A DNA stretch of 64,000 bases from JACRLV01 sp045863555 (GTDB lineage Bacteria; Planctomycetota; Phycisphaerae; UBA1845; Fen-1342). A model generated the notes under the pieces. It was not told the DNA's origin, did no database searches, and saw only the letters and a program-made list of their open reading frames with translations. The translations under genes were made by a program, and so were the position numbers. How positions within the stretch are numbered: position 1 is the first letter of the stretch; the number at the start of each line of letters is the position of its first letter. Where the stretch lies: positions 62,001-126,000 of the forward strand of contig BTUU01000017.1 in the NCBI GenBank assembly GCA_045863555.1, given 5' to 3'. Below are positions 43,252 to 51,237 of this stretch, in pieces.

Positions 43252-44577
43252 ATGGAGCTGGATGTCGTCAAACCCGAGGCCAGGACCGAGGTCGGGAGCT
43301 ATTTCGTCGCGAATTACCCCCCCTTCTCGCTCTGGACGCGCGAGCAGATCCCGGCCGCGCTGGACGTGCTGGAGCAGCCGATCGAGGCGCCTGAGGGGCG
43401 GCCGCCGCTCGGGCTGTACATGCACATCCCGTTTTGCCGGAAACGGTGCAAATTCTGCTATTTCCGCGTGTACACCGACAAAAACGCGAGCGAGGTCGAC
43501 GACTACATGGATGCGCTGGCCCGCGAGATCGCCCTGTACAAGGGGCGGCCGCGGCTGGCCGGGCGGGAGTTCGATTTCGTTTACTTCGGCGGGGGGACGC
43601 CGTCGTTTCTGAGCAATGACCAGCTATCGCGGCTGGTGGAGCGGATCAACCGGCACTGGCGCTGGGACGCGGCCCGCGAGGTGACGTTCGAGTGCGAGCC
43701 GGGGACGCTGAAGCAGAGCAAGCTGGAGACGATCAAGTCGATCGGCGTGACGCGGCTGAGCCTGGGCATCGAGCACTGGGACGACGAGATTCTCGAGGCG
43801 AACGGGCGGGCGCACCGGTCGAAGGAGATCGGCGTCGCGTATGCGTGGGCGCGCGAGGTGGGCTTTCGGCAGATCAACGTCGACCTGATCGCGGGGATGG
43901 TGGGCGAGACGGAGGGGAAGTGGAAGGCGGCGGTGGAGAAGACGCTGGCGATGGAGCCGGACAGCGTGACGATCTACCAGATGGAGCTGCCGTTCAATAC
44001 GACGTTCTCGAAGGAGCAGCGGGATCGCGGCGAGGCGCTGGTGGCCGACTGGGCGACGAAGCGGCGCTGGGTGGGCGAGGCGTTCGCGCTGTTTGAGTCG
44101 CAGGGCTACGTGGTGTCGAGCGGGTACACGCTGGTGAAGCCGGGGCCGGACAGCGCGTTTGTCTATCGGGATGCGCTGTGGCGCGGGGGGGACATGCTGG
44201 GCACGGGCGTGGCGTCGTTTTCGCACATCGGCGGCGTGCATTTTCAGAACGAGGACAAGTGGGAGGGGTACCTGCCGAAGATCGATGCGGGCGAGCTGCC
44301 GATCGCGCGGGCGCTGCCGGTGACGGCGCGCCAGCGGCTGATTCGCGAGTTCGTGCTGCAAATGAAGCTCGGGCGGCTGGATCTGGCGTACTTTCGCGCG
44401 AAATTCGGCGTCGACCCGCGGGCGGAGTTTGCGGAGGGGCTGGAGGCGCTCGTGAAGGCGGATGATGCGACGATTGAGGGGGATCGGCTGACGCTTTCGC
44501 GGGCGGCGCTGCTGCGGGTGGATGAGCTGCTGCCGCGGTTTTTTGAGCGGGAGCATCGGGGGGTACGGTATACTTGA
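43252..44577 (+). CDS. HemN/HemW-like radical SAM enzyme
   Basis: The protein is 441 aa and starts after CCCGGAGGG. The radical SAM cluster motif is 'CRKRCKFC' (CxxxCxxC, residues about 64-71) in 'LYMHIPFCRKRCKFCYF', followed by 'YFGGGTPSFLS' and 'INVDLIAGMVGET', as in the coproporphyrinogen III oxidase/HemW group. The C-terminal HemN-like domain has 'RQRLIREFVLQMKLGRLDL'. True HemN binds two SAM; HemW delivers haem; other relatives are methyl- or alkyl-transferases, and the exact reaction cannot be read from sequence. The nearby halogenase-like flavoprotein at 46296 hints at a shared special pathway. Confidence 0.82.
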   Translation: MELDVVKPEARTEVGSYFVANYPPFSLWTREQIPAALDVLEQPIEAPEGRPPLGLYMHIPFCRKRCKFCYFRVYTDKNASEVDDYMDALAREIALYKGRPRLAGREFDFVYFGGGTPSFLSNDQLSRLVERINRHWRWDAAREVTFECEPGTLKQSKLETIKSIGVTRLSLGIEHWDDEILEANGRAHRSKEIGVAYAWAREVGFRQINVDLIAGMVGETEGKWKAAVEKTLAMEPDSVTIYQMELPFNTTFSKEQRDRGEALVADWATKRRWVGEAFALFESQGYVVSSGYTLVKPGPDSAFVYRDALWRGGDMLGTGVASFSHIGGVHFQNEDKWEGYLPKIDAGELPIARALPVTARQRLIREFVLQMKLGRLDLAYFRAKFGVDPRAEFAEGLEALVKADDATIEGDRLTLSRAALLRVDELLPRFFEREHRGVRYT

Positions 44578-44625
44578 TGGGAGAACCCTGTTTCAGGAGG
44601 CTCGGCTCTCAGGAGGCGAATCACC

Positions 44626-45393
44626 ATGAAACTCACGCCTTGGCTGCTTCTTGTCGCGTTAGTTGCAACACAACCGGGGTTCGGCGGTATTTGGACGAGC
44701 GTTGACCTGCTCGACCCATCCGACGGCGGCGCTCAGCCTCCGCCCGGCATCCTCTGCGTTGACGTGCTGATCGATGCGGCAGGTGACGTTTGGACGGCGG
44801 GAGGAATGCGTGCGTTCGTGACGCCGATGGGGCTCGCCGAGGGGATCACGATCAGGTACAGCGCTATTCCGGATGATCCGAACACGCCGCATCGCGAGTA
44901 TCTTCTGAACCCCAGTCCCGACGAGCGATTCGTCACGTTTCTGACCAAGCCGCGCGGGCGCGACGATGACGTACGGTACACGGACGGCGGCGCGGCGATC
45001 GCGGGCGCATTCATGCCATCCGGTTTGTTCGAAACGGCGTCCGAGACGGAACTTAACGCGGCATGGTATGCCTCGCCGCCCGAGGGGCCGGGATCGCCAA
45101 GCGTCGATGGTGCGGTTGCACGCGTCGCCATCGATGCGTCTATGTTCCTGAGTCGCCACCCGCTGTTCGAGGCTTTCCATGTGGGGCCGCCACGCTCCGC
45201 GACCGGTCCGATCCTAGTCGAGAGCAGTACGGATGAAGGCGTGGACGGTACGATCAATGTCGGTTTTGACACTCCAACCCCTAACGGCACTGACTGGGCA
45301 GTGTGGTACACGGAGATTCCCGAACCGAGTTCGGCAGTCTTCCTATCGCTGGGCATCGTGGTCTTCCGCCGCATCCAGCGCCTTCGAGGGTAA
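44626..45393 (+). CDS. PEP-CTERM exoprotein, copy 1
   Basis: The protein is 255 aa with a signal peptide (1-21). The body is beta-rich with 'PPPGILCVDVLID' and 'GMRAFVTP'. The C-terminus is a complete PEP-CTERM sorting signal: 'IPEPSS', a hydrophobic helix 'AVFLSLGIVVF', then a basic end 'RRIQRLRG'. This implies export, processing by an exosortase and surface retention. It is followed 5 bp later by a paralogue with about 55-60% identity by eye. No exosortase gene is in the window. Confidence 0.82.
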   Translation: MKLTPWLLLVALVATQPGFGGIWTSVDLLDPSDGGAQPPPGILCVDVLIDAAGDVWTAGGMRAFVTPMGLAEGITIRYSAIPDDPNTPHREYLLNPSPDERFVTFLTKPRGRDDDVRYTDGGAAIAGAFMPSGLFETASETELNAAWYASPPEGPGSPSVDGAVARVAIDASMFLSRHPLFEAFHVGPPRSATGPILVESSTDEGVDGTINVGFDTPTPNGTDWAVWYTEIPEPSSAVFLSLGIVVFRRIQRLRG

Positions 45394-45398
45394 CTCCG

Positions 45399-46220
45399 AT
45401 GAGAACGACGCTCGCTCTAAGCCTGTTTGCGCTGGGCGCGGCAGTGCGGGTCTATTCAAGCGTCACAACGATGGTCGATCTGCTCGATTCCTCCGACGAT
45501 GGTGCTCAGCCGCCGCCGGGGATTCTCTGCGTCGATGAGTTGATCGACATGAGTCGCGATGACGTCTGGACAGCGGGCGGGATGCGTGCGTTTGTGACGC
45601 CCGCGGGGCTGCTCGACGGCGTCACGATTCGATACAGCGCCGTACCGGACGATCCCAACACGCCGCACATCGAAACCCTGCTGAGCCCGGGGACCGCCGA
45701 TCGGTTTGTTACGTTCGTGTCGCAGCCGCGCGAGCGCGATGCCGAGAATCGGTACGTCACCAGCGGAGCGCAAGTCGCGGGCCGCTTCAGTCCGACGGCG
45801 CCGATCGAACGGGCGACGGATACGGAGTTTAATGCCGCGTGGTTTCCGTCGCCGCCGCCCAATTCTACGTCGCCGAGCGTCGACGGCGCGGTCGCACGGA
45901 TCGCGATCGACGTGTCCACGTTGTTGGCAAACCACCCGCTGTTGGAGGCGTTTCACGTCGGTGATCCGGGTGCCGCCACGGGACCGATTGTTCTCGAAAG
46001 CCGCACGAATGAAGGCGTGCCCGGCACGGTCAACGCCAGCTTTGACGCCGTGTTTTTCCAGGGCATCGACTGGGCGGTGTGGTACACGGAGGTTCCGGAG
46101 CCGAGTTCGGTTGTGCTGTTTTCGCTCGGTATTACGGTCCTCCGCCGCCTGGAGCGCCAGCGAGTTTCAATTCTCGCCCAGGTCTGTCGGACGCTATCAT
46201 CCTCCACTGTCGGCGGGTGA
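45399..46220 (+). CDS. PEP-CTERM exoprotein, copy 2
   Basis: The protein is 273 aa with a signal peptide (1-20) and the same body motifs as copy 1 ('PPPGILCVDELID', 'GMRAFVTPAGLLDG', 'FHVGDPGAATGPI'), a tandem duplication. The sorting signal 'VPEPSSVVLFSLGITVLRRLERQR' (read in two parts) is present, but about 20 further residues ('VSILAQVCRTLSSSTVGG') follow the basic cluster, which is unusual. A frameshift near the end or loss of an original stop could explain the extension. Confidence 0.8.
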   Translation: MRTTLALSLFALGAAVRVYSSVTTMVDLLDSSDDGAQPPPGILCVDELIDMSRDDVWTAGGMRAFVTPAGLLDGVTIRYSAVPDDPNTPHIETLLSPGTADRFVTFVSQPRERDAENRYVTSGAQVAGRFSPTAPIERATDTEFNAAWFPSPPPNSTSPSVDGAVARIAIDVSTLLANHPLLEAFHVGDPGAATGPIVLESRTNEGVPGTVNASFDAVFFQGIDWAVWYTEVPEPSSVVLFSLGITVLRRLERQRVSILAQVCRTLSSSTVGG

Positions 46221-46295
46221 GGGGGCGGCGGTTGGGGCGGACCGAAAACCCGGACGTGCTGCTACGAATTCTTCGATGCCGGGAAGGAGCCGATC

Positions 46296-47627
46296 GTGGA
46301 GAAGGTGCAGGGGTACGACGTTGTCGTCATCGGCGGCGGGCCGGCGGGCTCGACCGCGGCCGCGGTTCTCGGGGGGCACGGGCGGCGGACGCTGGTGGTC
46401 GAGCGGGCGGACTTTCCGCGGTTTCACATCGGCGAGTCGCTGATGCCCGAGACGTACTGGGTCTTCAAGCGGATCGGCATGCTCGAGAAGCTCAGGAAGA
46501 GCCACTTCGTCAAGAAATACAGCGTGAAATTCGTCACCGCGAGCGGCAAGGAGTCCGCGCCGTTCTATTTTGACGACCTGAACCCGCACGAATGCTCGCA
46601 GACGTGGCAGGTGCTGCGGAGCGAGTTTGACCAGATGATGCTGGAGAACGCCGAGGAGCGCGGGGCGACGGTCTGGCGCAAATGCAACGTGGTCGACATT
46701 CTCGAGGAGCCGAGTGCCAGCAACACAGGGCGGGCAGAATGCCCACCCCACCCATCGGGGAATGACGGCGCGGGAGCATCGAGCCTGCCGCGCGTAAAGG
46801 GCGTCGTGGTCCAACGTGAGGACGGCACGACGGTCGAAGTGCCCGCGAAGGTCGTCGTGGATGCGACGGGCACGAATGCGATGCTCTCGCGGCGGTACAA
46901 AATCCGCCAGCCGGACCCGGAATTGCGCAAGGCGGGCGTTTTTGCACACTACAAAGGTGCGTATCGCGACCCCGGGGCCCGCGACGAGGGCGCGACGCTG
47001 GTGCTGGCCGTGCCGGGCGTGGCCGGGTGGTTCTGGTATATCCCGCTGCCCAACGACATCGTCTCGATCGGCGTCGTGGCCGAGATCGACTATTTGCTGA
47101 AGAACCGCGGCAGCCCGGAGAAGGTGCTCGACGAGGAGATCCAGCGCTGCACGACCGTGGCCAAGCGGCTGGAGAACGCCGAACGCGTCTCGCCGGTGCA
47201 CGTGATCAGCGACTACTCGTACAACTCGAAGGTCTGCGCGGGCGACGGCTGGGTGCTGGTGGGCGATGCGTTCACGTTCCTCGACCCGATGTACTCCTCG
47301 GGCGTCTGGCTGGCGCTGAAGAGCGGGGAACTCGCGGGAGACGCGATCCACGACGCGCTGACGGCCGGCGACACGTCGGCGGCGCGGCTCAGCGTCTGGG
47401 GAGACCCGTTCTACGCGGGCGTGCAGGCCGTGCGGAAGATGGTGTACGCGTTCTACTCGCCGGATTTTTCGTTCGGCAAATTCATCCGCGCGCACCCCGA
47501 GTTCAAGAACAACGTGACCGAGGTGCTGATCGGCGACGTCTTCCGGCCCGAGGTGCACAAACTGTTCGAGCCGATGGGCCAGTACTTTCCGGTGCCGGAG
47601 GATATCCGGCTGGAGGGGGCGCGCTAA
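46296..47627 (+). CDS. FAD-dependent halogenase-like oxidoreductase
   Basis: The protein is 443 aa. It has the FAD-binding 'VVIGGGPAGSTAAAVL' (residues 9-24), a second FAD segment 'VLVGDAFTFLDPMYSSGV' and 'GWFWYIPL', which matches the W-x-W-x-I-P motif of flavin-dependent halogenases near residue 246. It also resembles geranylgeranyl reductase-type enzymes, so halogenation is not certain; the active-site Lys was not identified. Residues about 141-166 are an odd low-complexity insertion encoded partly by a palindromic repeat. It probably needs a flavin reductase that is not encoded here. Upstream lie PEP-CTERM genes and a radical SAM gene on the same strand. Confidence 0.78.
   Translation: MEKVQGYDVVVIGGGPAGSTAAAVLGGHGRRTLVVERADFPRFHIGESLMPETYWVFKRIGMLEKLRKSHFVKKYSVKFVTASGKESAPFYFDDLNPHECSQTWQVLRSEFDQMMLENAEERGATVWRKCNVVDILEEPSASNTGRAECPPHPSGNDGAGASSLPRVKGVVVQREDGTTVEVPAKVVVDATGTNAMLSRRYKIRQPDPELRKAGVFAHYKGAYRDPGARDEGATLVLAVPGVAGWFWYIPLPNDIVSIGVVAEIDYLLKNRGSPEKVLDEEIQRCTTVAKRLENAERVSPVHVISDYSYNSKVCAGDGWVLVGDAFTFLDPMYSSGVWLALKSGELAGDAIHDALTAGDTSAARLSVWGDPFYAGVQAVRKMVYAFYSPDFSFGKFIRAHPEFKNNVTEVLIGDVFRPEVHKLFEPMGQYFPVPEDIRLEGAR
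46728..46748. repeat. Palindromic insert inside the halogenase-like gene
   Basis: GGGCGGGCA, 3 nt, TGCCCACCC (one mismatch), a GC-rich hairpin inserted in frame. It resembles small palindromes found between genes in this window. Confidence 0.6.
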
Positions 47628-47751
47628 TGCACGCGCGACTGCTGGTCACGGTGGCGGCCGCACTCGTCGTCGGCGACATTCCAGCCGCGCTGACGAATGA
47701 CACGCCGGGTCCGAATTCCACTCACCCCCCGGTCCGGATAAACTCCACCCG

Positions 47752-48357
47752 ATGGATGCCCTGCCGCTGCGGCTCAAGCCCGTGCGACCCTGGTTTCGCA
47801 CCGCCCTGCCCGTGATCTGGGGTGCGGCCACGCTCGGGTCGATGGCGAACCCCGGCGACGAATACGGGATGCTGCTCGGCAGCGCCATCGTCGGATTCTG
47901 GCCGCTCTTCTTCCTCCCGAGCCTCAGCAGCGTGCAGGCAGCCTTCCCCTTCGTCGTGGCGATCGGTGGGGCGACAATGTTCGGGCTGGGCTGGTTGTTT
48001 GACCGGGTGCGCGTGCCCAAACGGGTCTGGGCGTGCATCTGGTTGCTGCTGGCCGCGGCGATCTGCTGGAAGATGCTGTCGGCCTATCCGAGCCTTGAGC
48101 GTGCCCGGTCCAAGAACGGCTCGATCGAAGCGTATGTCTTCGCCTCGCTCAATTTCAGCCTCTATCTGTGCTGCATCCTGCTGCCGGTCGTCACGCTGGT
48201 CTTCCGGCTGAACCGCTACCGCCCGCCGCGCGGCAAGTGCGCGAAGTGCGGCTACAACCTCACGGGATCGCCCGGGCCGCTGTGCCCGGAATGCGGCGAC
48301 GACGTGCGGGATTGCCTGCCGCTTGAAACGCCGGCGGCCGCGGCGCAGCCCCGTTGA
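47752..48357 (+). CDS. Membrane protein with C-terminal zinc ribbon
   Basis: The protein is 201 aa with four membrane helices (about 15-32, 40-75, 95-112, 128-150) and then 'CAKCGYNLTGSPGPLCPECG' (about 164-183), the planctomycete zinc-ribbon tail. The function is unknown, and it belongs to the same general type as the gene at 39208. It ends 21 bp before the convergent cytochrome gene. Confidence 0.72.
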   Translation: MDALPLRLKPVRPWFRTALPVIWGAATLGSMANPGDEYGMLLGSAIVGFWPLFFLPSLSSVQAAFPFVVAIGGATMFGLGWLFDRVRVPKRVWACIWLLLAAAICWKMLSAYPSLERARSKNGSIEAYVFASLNFSLYLCCILLPVVTLVFRLNRYRPPRGKCAKCGYNLTGSPGPLCPECGDDVRDCLPLETPAAAAQPR

Positions 48358-48378
48358 CTGCGCCGCGCTCCGCTGTTC

Positions 48379-50898
48379 TCAGCAGGCCGTGCCAAACTGT
48401 GACAGCAGCGTCGAGAGATCCGTCAGGTCGACGTCGCCGTCGCCGTCGAGATCACCGTCGCCGTGCCCCGCTCCGCTCGGCATTCCGTAGTGACTGAGCA
48501 GCATCGCCAGGTCCGTCAGGTCGACCGATCCGTTGCCGTCGAGGTCCGCCGGGCACTGGTTCACTTCGACCGCGGCAGCGGCCATCTCCTCCGGCGGGCA
48601 CTTGCCGTTGGCGTCCCAGAGATCGTAGAGCATCTGCCCCGGCCCGCCGGTGCTGCCGTTGTCGCGCAGGAACTCGACGAATTCCTTGCTGATGGACTGG
48701 TAGACCAGCGCGACCTCGGCCCGGACCGCCGCCTCGGGAATCGCGTAGACGGTCTCGTCCCAGTTCTGGCCGTCGGCGTAGGTCGCGCCGACCGGCGCAG
48801 CGCCGACCGCGGCGTAGGCCGCGTTGGAGAATCCGAGCGGCGGGATGCGGTTGTCCTTGGCGATCGCGTTGTTGAGCGCGAAGTGGAACTCGGTGCCGGC
48901 GGGCAGGCCGACAACCGCGGCGATGTTCTCGCCGATCACGGGGATCGACTCGTAGACCTTCAGGGCCGCGTCGTGCGTGAGGTCGCCGGTATCAGCGTCC
49001 CAGCGGCCGGATTCACCGACCAGCGCGCCGACGGAATCGTAGAACCGGACCTGGAGCCACATGCGGCGGCCCTCGGGATAGCCCGTGGGCAGCTTGTGGC
49101 CGGTCAGGTTCGTGACCTTCACTTCGAGGTTCGCGCCGTCGACTTCGAGGTCGAGTCGGGCGGCGTTCTGAAGCATGAAGCGGGCCCGCTCCGCGCCGAC
49201 GGAGAGCGCGTAGGTGTCGATATTCGGTTCGAGAAGTCCGAGCACGGTCGGGAGCCAGACGCTTCCGCCGGTCATGTCGTGGAGCGGCAGGTCGCTGCGG
49301 ATCGGCGCTTCGGGCAGGTAGCAGCCCGCGCCGGTCACGGCCCGCATGTGGCAGTCCTGGCAGGACGCGACGTACTCGCGGTTTCCGCCCATGACGGGGT
49401 TGTAGACGCCCTGGGGCGTGTTGTAGGCGCTGTAGAACCACTCGCTGTAGGTTCGCTCGACGGGACCGATCTGGTGCGCGCCGAACATCGTCGCCTTCGC
49501 GTTCAGAGGGCCGGGCAGATAGCTCCCGTCGGGCTGGCGCTCGAAGACGGGGTTGGAGACGTCGTGGCAGGTTCCGCAGAGGGCGGCCTCGCGGTGGAAA
49601 GGCGAGTAGAGCGTTGCGTGCGGCGCGACGGGGTCGTTGAACGGGCCGCGCCGGACGCCGGCATCGGGATCGATGACGAACTGGCCTGAGCCGAACGTCG
49701 TCGGGACGTCGTGGAGCGCGGCGAGAATCGCCTGGTCCTCCGTGGGACTGACGCCCGCCTCGTAGATCGGGTCGACCATGCGGTGGCAGAGATCGCAGCT
49801 CACGCCGATCAGGTCGGCGGAGTGGAGTTGCGATCCGTCGGTCGGCGTGGAGCGTCCGGCGAGCCAGCCGCGGTTCATGTGGCAGCGGAGGCAGAGATCG
49901 CCGGACTCCGGGGCGTCGTGGTTGGCGATTTCGAGCGCGGCAAGGAAGATCGGATCGATCGACGCGTGCGCCATCAGATTGCCGCGCCAGTTGAACGCCG
50001 GCTCGACCGCCTCGTCATAGTCGCCGTGGCAGAACCGACAGTCTGACGGCTTGTTCAGGGGAGCCGCGCCGAGGGGCTGCGTGCCCGGCAGGTCGAAATC
50101 GCGGAGGGTCGTCGGTACGCGGCCGACGGCGGTGGATGTGATGGTGAAGAACGGACTCAGCCCCGTGCCCACGTTTCCCGTGGGGTCGAGGGCCTCGACG
50201 CGAATGCGCGCCTGCGTGGTCGGTCGATTCGGAACGAACCAGACGAGTTCGCCGGTGTTCTCGAGGCCGAGGCCGATCGGGTCGTACACGACGCCGCCGT
50301 CGTAGGAGGCGTAGACGTGGACGATGGCGACGGTTCCGCTGTTGTCCGTCGCCGTCCACTGGATCGTCTGGGGGAGCGAGCTGCCCAACTGGACACCGGC
50401 AGTCGGGAAAGTCACGGTGACGGTCGGCGGCGTGACGTCCGCACCCGCTTCCGGCGTCAGATAATTCGTGATCAGCGCGAGGTTCACGTTCGTCGCCTGG
50501 CCGACGTTGCCGGCGGTGAGGCCGGGGAAGGTCGGGATGTTCGCGTAGAGGCCCTGGGGATCGAGGATCTCGATGACGCTGGCGAAGCCGTCGCCGTCCG
50601 AGTCGATTCCGCCGAGGGCCAGGATCTCGCTCGACGAGCGGTTGGGTGTGGCTTCTACCGCAAGGCCGTAGGGATTTCGCGCACCCCCGCCGTTGAAGTT
50701 GTAGTGGCAGACGCCGCAGTGCTGGCTGCCGTTCAGCACGTCCAGCCGGGTGCCGACGGCCTGCGGATAGGCGGTGAAGAAGTTCCGCCGGTACGTCTGC
50801 CGGCCGGACGCGGCCGGTACGTTGATCAGGAGCGTGCCCACCAGCAGTGCGGCGATGAAGAGGCCGCGCTGGAGCGGAGTGCGAAGTGGTTCGTGCAT
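48379..50898 (-). CDS. Six-haem cytochrome c with dockerin-like C-terminus
   Basis: The protein is 839 aa and starts after GGGAGGG. A signal peptide (about 12-33) leads to six CxxCH motifs: CGVCH, CRFCH, CLRCH, CDLCH, CGTCH and CQDCH, so it is a secreted multihaem cytochrome, probably in extracellular or periplasmic electron transfer. A beta-sandwich part ('VTVTFPTAGVQLGSSLPQTIQW') lies between haem 1 and haem 2. The end carries two dockerin-like EF hands ('DLDGNGSVDLTDLAMLLSHYG', 'DLDGDGDVDLTDLSTLLSQFG' in parts), linking a redox protein to a surface-assembly module. No partner reductase is adjacent. Confidence 0.92.
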   Translation of the reverse strand: MHEPLRTPLQRGLFIAALLVGTLLINVPAASGRQTYRRNFFTAYPQAVGTRLDVLNGSQHCGVCHYNFNGGGARNPYGLAVEATPNRSSSEILALGGIDSDGDGFASVIEILDPQGLYANIPTFPGLTAGNVGQATNVNLALITNYLTPEAGADVTPPTVTVTFPTAGVQLGSSLPQTIQWTATDNSGTVAIVHVYASYDGGVVYDPIGLGLENTGELVWFVPNRPTTQARIRVEALDPTGNVGTGLSPFFTITSTAVGRVPTTLRDFDLPGTQPLGAAPLNKPSDCRFCHGDYDEAVEPAFNWRGNLMAHASIDPIFLAALEIANHDAPESGDLCLRCHMNRGWLAGRSTPTDGSQLHSADLIGVSCDLCHRMVDPIYEAGVSPTEDQAILAALHDVPTTFGSGQFVIDPDAGVRRGPFNDPVAPHATLYSPFHREAALCGTCHDVSNPVFERQPDGSYLPGPLNAKATMFGAHQIGPVERTYSEWFYSAYNTPQGVYNPVMGGNREYVASCQDCHMRAVTGAGCYLPEAPIRSDLPLHDMTGGSVWLPTVLGLLEPNIDTYALSVGAERARFMLQNAARLDLEVDGANLEVKVTNLTGHKLPTGYPEGRRMWLQVRFYDSVGALVGESGRWDADTGDLTHDAALKVYESIPVIGENIAAVVGLPAGTEFHFALNNAIAKDNRIPPLGFSNAAYAAVGAAPVGATYADGQNWDETVYAIPEAAVRAEVALVYQSISKEFVEFLRDNGSTGGPGQMLYDLWDANGKCPPEEMAAAAVEVNQCPADLDGNGSVDLTDLAMLLSHYGMPSGAGHGDGDLDGDGDVDLTDLSTLLSQFGTAC

Positions 50899-51237
50899 GA
50901 CCGCCCTCCCGGGGTGTTTGAGGTGGCCGCGCAGCGTCGGAGCGAACGCGTGAAGTGGCGCGGCGAGCCGGGAGACGGACAGCAATTCTGGTTCCGCGCG
51001 TGCAGAAACTGCACAGAAATCTTGTGAATCGCATTCTAGCGACCTGGAAATCGGCGGCAACGCGACACCGCGGAGCGGATAAAATCCAGCGTACTTGCAA
51101 TACGCGAATCCGGATTGAAATCTCGGGATAGTCGTCTCGCGCAAGAACTACGCGGATCGTCGCAAGCGGACGTGCGGCAGCGCTCGCAGCCACGTTGGTG
51201 TGCCCAGCCCAACCCTGGCCGAGTTGCTGCCGCCTTT
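50899..51237. other. Intergenic region between two leftward genes
   Basis: 339 bp between the end of the macroglobulin-like gene (51238) and the cytochrome start. It must contain the cytochrome promoter, but no strong consensus is visible. No gene is supported. Confidence 0.4.

Noticed and set aside
47627..47815. A signal-peptide-like 62-codon frame after the halogenase-like gene
   Set aside because: It overlaps the next gene start, has a Pro/Cys-rich end without a fold, and no ribosome site.
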